Made by a program: the position numbers and the translations under genes. From positions 1 to 11,476 of the forward strand of contig JALUVB010000249.1 in assembly GCA_027021085.1 (NCBI GenBank): DNA of 11,476 bases, read 5' to 3'. Below are positions 8,247 through 11,476 of this stretch, piece after piece. The notes under the pieces are model-generated. The model saw nothing but the letters and a program-made list of their open reading frames with translations, ran no database searches and was not told the origin of the DNA. How positions within the stretch are numbered: position 1 is the stretch's first letter; each line of letters starts with the position of its first letter. The DNA is from a bacterium (GTDB taxonomy: Bacteria > CAIJMQ01 > JAADFP01).

Positions 8247-8255
8247 TGGTATCAT
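8247..8255 (+). promoter_or_regulatory. Candidate extended -10 promoter for the rightward DUF72 gene
   Basis: TGGTATCAT is a TGn plus five-of-six -10 hexamer, with no convincing -35. Transcription would start near 8262, about 95 nt before the ATG at 8358. It overlaps the divergent leftward promoter, so RNA polymerase could occupy only one at a time. Support is sequence match only. Confidence 0.35.
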
Positions 8256-8357
8256 ATGTAGGAAATATAGGCAGGAGTGGTGAGCAGGGATAATCCTGTA
8301 AGATAGGTTTTCCCGGGCTCTCATTCAAGCTGCTTCTCCTGAGAAAAGGGGTATTAC

Positions 8358-9092
8358 ATGCTGAGAATAGGGACGAGCGGGTACTCCTATCCCCACTGGA
8401 AAGGGGTTTTCTATCCTTCCACCCTGCCTTCTTCTGGATGGCTTGAATACTACGTGAAAGTTTTTGATACCGTGGAGTTAAATGTCACCTTTTACCGCCA
8501 GGTTAAGAAAGAAGTTTTTGCTTCCTGGTATAAAAGGACCCCTGAAAACTTCCTTTTTGCCCTAAAGGGGCCCCGCTTTATCACGCATTTGAAAAGACTT
8601 AAAGATTGCAAAGACTCTCTAAAAATCTTTTTTGAGAATGCCCTGCCCTTGAGGGAAAAGCTGGGGGTGGTGCTGTGGCAGCTCCCTCCCTCGCTGGAAG
8701 AGGACGTTGTGCTTCTGGGGGAATTTTGCCATACACTCAAGGAGGAAGGTTACGGACGCTGCTTACATGCTTTTGAGTTCCGGCATGCTTCCTGGTTCAA
8801 AGATGAAACTTACGAAGTACTCAGAAATTTTTCCGCGGCTCTATGTATTGCCCACTCCAGACGCTGGCATTTGGAAGAAATAGTTACGGCAGATTTTGTT
8901 TATCTCAGGTTTCACGGAGGCACGGTTCTCTACGGCTCAGAGTATTCCGGGGAAGAGCTGGAAACATGGGCAAGGAAAATCAGGAGCTGGATGGAGGCAC
9001 AGAAGAGAGTGTTTGCCTATTTTAACAATGATTACCGGGGATTTGCGGTAAAAAATGCTTTAAAACTCAAAGAGATTTTAAGAATGTGGTAA
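8358..9092 (+). CDS. DUF72 (YecE-like) family protein
   Basis: This is a 244-residue TIM-barrel-like protein of the DUF72/YecE family, whose biochemical role is not established. The family signatures are clear: RIGTSGYSYPHWKGVFYP at residues 3-20, FDTVELNVTFYR, FEFRHASWF (near residue 140), YLRFHGG, and a C-terminal YFNNDYRGFAVKNA. The length is typical and the frame is intact. The ATG at 8358 has AAAAGGGG about seven bases upstream. There is no signal peptide or membrane segment, so it is probably cytoplasmic. It is the first rightward gene after the divergent promoter region. About 100 bp with a hairpin separate it from rpoD, so co-transcription with rpoD is uncertain. Nothing in the sequence indicates its substrate. 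Confidence 0.92.
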   Translation: MLRIGTSGYSYPHWKGVFYPSTLPSSGWLEYYVKVFDTVELNVTFYRQVKKEVFASWYKRTPENFLFALKGPRFITHLKRLKDCKDSLKIFFENALPLREKLGVVLWQLPPSLEEDVVLLGEFCHTLKEEGYGRCLHAFEFRHASWFKDETYEVLRNFSAALCIAHSRRWHLEEIVTADFVYLRFHGGTVLYGSEYSGEELETWARKIRSWMEAQKRVFAYFNNDYRGFAVKNALKLKEILRMW

Positions 9093-9129
9093 AATATGTG
9101 CAAGCTTGGGTAATTTTGGAACTATGATT

Positions 9130-9161
9130 CTCCGGATAAAAAGGCCGGAGGAGTGATTTTT
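9130..9161 (+). terminator. Weak intrinsic terminator-like hairpin after the DUF72 gene
   Basis: CTCCGG (9130-9135) and CCGGAG (9145-9150) are perfect 6-bp complements around a 9-base loop. A run of five T (9157-9161) follows, six bases after the stem. The gap between stem and T-run makes it a poor terminator. The right arm can instead pair with sequence further on: CCGG-AGGA (9145-9152) with TCCT (9161-9164) and CCGG (9168-9171). The region could therefore fold in two exclusive ways just before rpoD. Confidence 0.35.
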
Positions 9162-9190
9162 CCTCAACCGGAGCTAATTATTTTATCCAA

Positions 9191-10471
9191 ATGAAGAGAC
9201 TGGATCAAAAAATCAGGAAGCTGATCAATGCGGGCAAGAAGAAGGGACATCTTACCTACGATGAAATTAACGACCTTCTCCCTGACGAGGTAAATTCTCC
9301 GGAAGAAATTGACCAGGTGCTTGCTACCCTGGGAGAGTTGTCTATTCCCATAGTCTCTCCTGCCAAGCCACTGCATGGGAAAGCAAAGCCCAAGGAAATA
9401 AAACACCTGGAAACCGAAAGACCGCGCGAATACGATGCAGTACGGGCTTATCTTTACCAGATGGGGAAAATAAATCTTCTTACCAGAGAAGAGGAAGTAT
9501 ATTTGTCCCGCACCATTGAGGAGGGTAAGGAAAAGATTAGGGAGATTCTCTCCCGCATTATTCCCAAGGAAAACTTAGAATCTCTTCTGCAGGAGAAAAA
9601 GGTCAGGGATATTCTTAAGGAAATTAAAAGGTGTTACCAGAGCAAGACAGAATCGCCTTTCCCAAAAGAAGCAAGCCTGCCCTATCCGGTGGATTTTGAA
9701 AAATTTGCACGATTAATCCCCCGGATAAATGAGATAGAAAACGAAATAGAAAAAGCCAAGAAAAAAATGATAGAGTGCAACCTGAGATTGGTGGTTAGCA
9801 TAGCAAAGAAATATGTAAACCGGGGGCTGTCTTTTCTTGACCTCATCCAGGAAGGAAATATCGGATTGATGCGGGCCGTGGAGAAGTTTGAGTACAAAAG
9901 GGGATTTAAATTCTCAACTTATGCTACCTGGTGGATTAGACAGGCCATTACCAGGGCTATTGCCGACCAGGCAAGGACCATTCGCATCCCTGTACACATG
10001 ATAGAGACTATGAATAAACTCCTGAAAACCTCCCAGAATTTTGTCCAGGAAAAAGGGCGGGAACCTACGGCAGAAGAGCTTGCCGAACTTATGGAATTGC
10101 CGGTGGAAAAAATCAGGGCAATCTTGAAAATCGCACAACATCCTATTTCACTGGAAACACCGGTGGGCTCTGATGAAGATAGCCACTTCGGTGACTTTAT
10201 TGAAGATGAAGGAGCGGATCATCCGGTTGAGTCGGCTGCACGACAGATGTTGAAAGAACAAATAGACCACGTACTGGAGACGCTTCCGGAGAGAGAAAAA
10301 GAGATACTGAAAATGCGTTTTGGAATAGGCTCAAAACCTCCTCATACCCTGGAAGAAGTAGGGAGGAAATTCCAGGTAACCCGTGAGAGAGTGAGACAAA
10401 TAGAAGCCAAAGCATTAAAAAAACTTCGGCATCCTGCCAGAAGTAAAAAATTAAAAGGACACCTGGAGTAA
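9191..10471 (+). CDS. rpoD: Primary RNA polymerase sigma factor (sigma-70/RpoD)
   Basis: The 426-residue protein directs RNA polymerase to housekeeping promoters. Domains in order: a short region 1.1 (about 1-50, [20 protein letters not shown]); region 1.2 (about 80-112, [12 protein letters not shown]); a spacer (about 115-185); region 2 (about 192-265) with [38 protein letters not shown] and the -10-reading [17 protein letters not shown]; region 3 with the GDFIEDE finger (about 334-340); and region 4 (about 355-420) with the -35-reading helix [20 protein letters not shown]. This is the full primary-sigma pattern rather than an alternative sigma. The ATG at 9191 is the first in frame after a stop at 9137 and fits region 1.1, but no ribosome-binding site is properly spaced: the nearest GGAG (9169-9172) is 18 bases away. 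dnaG, a common neighbour elsewhere, is absent; DUF72 is upstream. Confidence 0.97.
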   Translation: MKRLDQKIRKLINAGKKKGHLTYDEINDLLPDEVNSPEEIDQVLATLGELSIPIVSPAKPLHGKAKPKEIKHLETERPREYDAVRAYLYQMGKINLLTREEEVYLSRTIEEGKEKIREILSRIIPKENLESLLQEKKVRDILKEIKRCYQSKTESPFPKEASLPYPVDFEKFARLIPRINEIENEIEKAKKKMIECNLRLVVSIAKKYVNRGLSFLDLIQEGNIGLMRAVEKFEYKRGFKFSTYATWWIRQAITRAIADQARTIRIPVHMIETMNKLLKTSQNFVQEKGREPTAEELAELMELPVEKIRAILKIAQHPISLETPVGSDEDSHFGDFIEDEGADHPVESAARQMLKEQIDHVLETLPEREKEILKMRFGIGSKPPHTLEEVGRKFQVTRERVRQIEAKALKKLRHPARSKKLKGHLE

Positions 10472-10564
10472 AAGGACAGGCTGTATGAGGAACCTACGAG
10501 ATGTTGCGGAATACTGTCGGTGTAATGTTGCAGAAAGGCAGTGATTTTGCCCGGAATATTTATC

Positions 10565-10593
10565 TTGACTTACCCGTGAGTGAGTGGTAAATT
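10565..10593 (+). promoter_or_regulatory. Sigma-70 promoter upstream of the tRNA
   Basis: TTGACT (10565-10570, five of six to consensus) and TAAATT (10588-10593, four of six) are separated by exactly 17 bp. Transcription would start near 10600, about three bases before the mature tRNA 5' end. It would drive the tRNA and very likely the zinc-ribbon gene behind it, since only three bases separate them and no terminator is seen. Confidence 0.6.
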
Positions 10594-10602
10594 ATCAGGC
10601 CA

Positions 10603-10676
10603 GGGCCCGTAGCTCAGATGGTTAGAGCAGCGGACTCATAATCCGCGGGTCGTAGGTTCGAGTCCTACCGGGCCCA
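10603..10676 (+). tRNA. tRNA with CAU anticodon, probably tRNA-Ile2 (alternative: elongator tRNA-Met)
   Basis: A complete 74-nt cloverleaf can be drawn by hand. The acceptor stem GGGCCCG/CGGGCCC is 7 of 7; the D stem is GCTC/GAGC; the anticodon stem GCGGA/TCCGC holds the loop CTCATAA (anticodon CAT). The variable loop is GGGTC, the T stem is GTAGG/CCTAC with loop TTCGAGT, and the discriminator is A. CAU tRNAs are initiator Met, elongator Met or lysidine-modified Ile2. The initiator is unlikely because position 1 pairs (G-C). C4-G69 and C5-G68 in the acceptor match known TilS-favouring pairs of Ile2, and the GGG start resembles tRNA-Ile, so Ile2 is favoured but not proven. The gene encodes no CCA: CCC follows the discriminator. 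The next start codon lies three bases downstream. Confidence 0.95.
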
Positions 10677-10679
10677 CCC

Positions 10680-11396
10680 ATGGAAAAGAATATAGCTTCT
10701 CAATTGGGAATTCTTTTAGAAATTCAGGATTTAGACATAAAAATCCACTCTATAGAAGAGAGTATTGCAGAAATCCCCAGGAAGCTTAAAGAAACAGAAG
10801 AGACACTGGATAATACCAGGAAGCAGATTAAAAAGTTCAAAAAGGATATAGAAAAAGCCATAGTAGAAAGAAAGAATAAAGAACTGGAACTTGAAAGTAA
10901 CCAGGGCACTATCCGGAAATATCAGTCCCAGCTTTACAACGTAAAGACCAACAAAGAATATGCCAGCCTGCTGCATGAAATAGAAGAGCTTAAGAGGCAG
11001 AATTCTGTTTTAGAGGATGGAATAATTGAACTCATGGAAAAGGTAGAATCCGGGGAGGAACTTCTGAATAAGAAGAAAAAAGAATTGGAAGAAGAAGAGC
11101 AGAACTACCAGGAGAAGGTGGAAGAAGGCAACAAGAATCTGGAGGAATTGAAAAAGAAAAGAGAGCAACTGGAGCATAAGAAAGCAGAGTTATCTCCCTC
11201 CATATCCTCAAGCTTGCTGGCCAGGTACAATAGGCTTATAAAAGCAAAGGGTATGGCGCTGGTGCCGGTGATAAATGGCACTTGCGGTGGTTGTCATATG
11301 GAACTCCCTCCCCAGGTACTGAACGAAGTTAAAAGCGGTAAAAGGTTAGTTGCCTGTGAAAGGTGTTCCCGCATCCTTTATCAAAAAGAGCCCTGA
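10680..11396 (+). CDS. Coiled-coil C4-type zinc-ribbon protein
   Basis: The 238-residue protein has a long charged N-terminal coiled coil (about residues 5-175), rich in Glu and Lys heptads, and a C-terminal C4 zinc ribbon. The zinc cysteines are Cys202 and Cys205 (TCGGC) and Cys226 and Cys229 (CERC). The conserved KTNKEYASLLHEIE (residues 89-102) marks the zf-RING_7/C4 zinc-ribbon family, which includes Helicobacter HP0958. Roles suggested for members involve nucleic-acid or protein binding; function here is not known. No ribosome-binding site precedes the ATG, because the tRNA ends three bases before it. The protein start matches the family N-terminus (LGILLEIQDLDIKI), so this ATG is probably genuine and no better start is visible. 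It is likely transcribed from the promoter ahead of the tRNA. Confidence 0.92.
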   Translation: MEKNIASQLGILLEIQDLDIKIHSIEESIAEIPRKLKETEETLDNTRKQIKKFKKDIEKAIVERKNKELELESNQGTIRKYQSQLYNVKTNKEYASLLHEIEELKRQNSVLEDGIIELMEKVESGEELLNKKKKELEEEEQNYQEKVEEGNKNLEELKKKREQLEHKKAELSPSISSSLLARYNRLIKAKGMALVPVINGTCGGCHMELPPQVLNEVKSGKRLVACERCSRILYQKEP

Positions 11397-11430
11397 GACA
11401 CTTTGACGTCTCAAGCTTGCCGATTGAGAC
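11394..11430 (+). repeat. Two overlapping, mutually exclusive inverted repeats at the end of the zinc-ribbon gene
   Basis: Three arms are visible: TGAGAC (11394-11399, containing the TGA stop), GTCTCAA (11408-11414) and TTGAGAC (11424-11430). The middle arm is perfectly complementary to the first over 6 bp and to the third over 7 bp, so only one hairpin can form at a time. No T-run follows, so it is not a standard terminator. Confidence 0.5.
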
Positions 11431-11476
11431 CGCCTGCTGAGTGATAATGCTATGTGCAACTCTTCTTTTGGGGAAG
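11431..11476 (+). ncRNA. Possible 5' end of RNase P RNA (truncated by window edge)
   Basis: The last bases CTCTTCTTTTGGGGAAG can form a stem-loop resembling the P3 helix that comes just before the conserved GAGGAAAGUCC of bacterial RNase P RNA. The preceding GTGCAA resembles the end of P2. In several bacteria, including actinobacteria, rnpB lies near a C4 zinc-ribbon gene of the type found here. The conserved core would start beyond the window, so this is a weak, testable suggestion. The start coordinate is approximate. Confidence 0.22.

Noticed and set aside
10485-10544. 19-codon open frame between rpoD and the tRNA
   Set aside because: It is very short, with a poor ribosome-binding site and no recognisable peptide; it is expected by chance in 130 bp.
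10537-10551. GGCA/TGCC repeat after rpoD as a terminator
   Set aside because: It has only four base pairs and no T-run.
1-11476. CRISPR array, insertion sequence, integrase, toxin-antitoxin or defence genes
   Set aside because: No regularly spaced repeats, transposase motifs or terminal repeats were seen, and every large frame is explained by the genes listed.

Overview
This is a bacterial chromosomal window of moderate GC content made of housekeeping genes. I see no mobile element, CRISPR array, phage gene or other sign of recent transfer. The primary sigma factor, the [4Fe-4S]-type PurF, canonical HisH/HisF, strong GGAGG ribosome-binding sites on most genes and a bacterial CAU tRNA all indicate a bacterium. 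A Fe-S PurF and a tRNA without an encoded CCA are compatible with an anaerobic or deep-branching, possibly uncultivated lineage, but the sequence alone does not fix a phylum.

The left 8.1 kb is one leftward (minus-strand) gene block. In transcription order it holds an unusually long nucleotide-sugar dehydrogenase (8102-6471), hisH (6466-5825), guaA (5775-4228), hisF (4226-3468), purF (3378-2002), a Gfo/Idh/MocA oxidoreductase (1850-795) and a sugar phosphate isomerase/epimerase-like protein (798 to beyond the left edge). The spacings are 4, 49, 1, 89 and 151 nt, then a 4-nt overlap, so most of it is probably one operon. HisH, GuaA and PurF are three separate glutamine amidotransferases. They join histidine synthesis to purine synthesis: IGP synthase (HisH-HisF) releases AICAR, PurF commits PRPP to purines, and GuaA makes GMP. 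The two IGP synthase genes are split by guaA. The sugar genes at each end have no evident link to this core.

A 255-bp divergent spacer (8103-8357) holds two extended -10 promoter candidates that overlap each other, one for the leftward operon and one for the rightward genes. Rightward come a DUF72/YecE-family protein (8358-9092), a hairpin region, and the primary sigma factor rpoD (9191-10471), whose start has no clear ribosome-binding site.

At 10565-10593 a good sigma-70 promoter precedes a CAU-anticodon tRNA (10603-10676; Ile2 favoured over elongator Met). The start codon of a coiled-coil C4 zinc-ribbon protein (10680-11396) lies only three bases after the tRNA. Processing of the tRNA 3' end would therefore release an almost leaderless mRNA, which is the most unusual arrangement here. 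The last 80 bases hold two mutually exclusive inverted repeats and perhaps the start of an RNase P RNA gene cut by the window edge.
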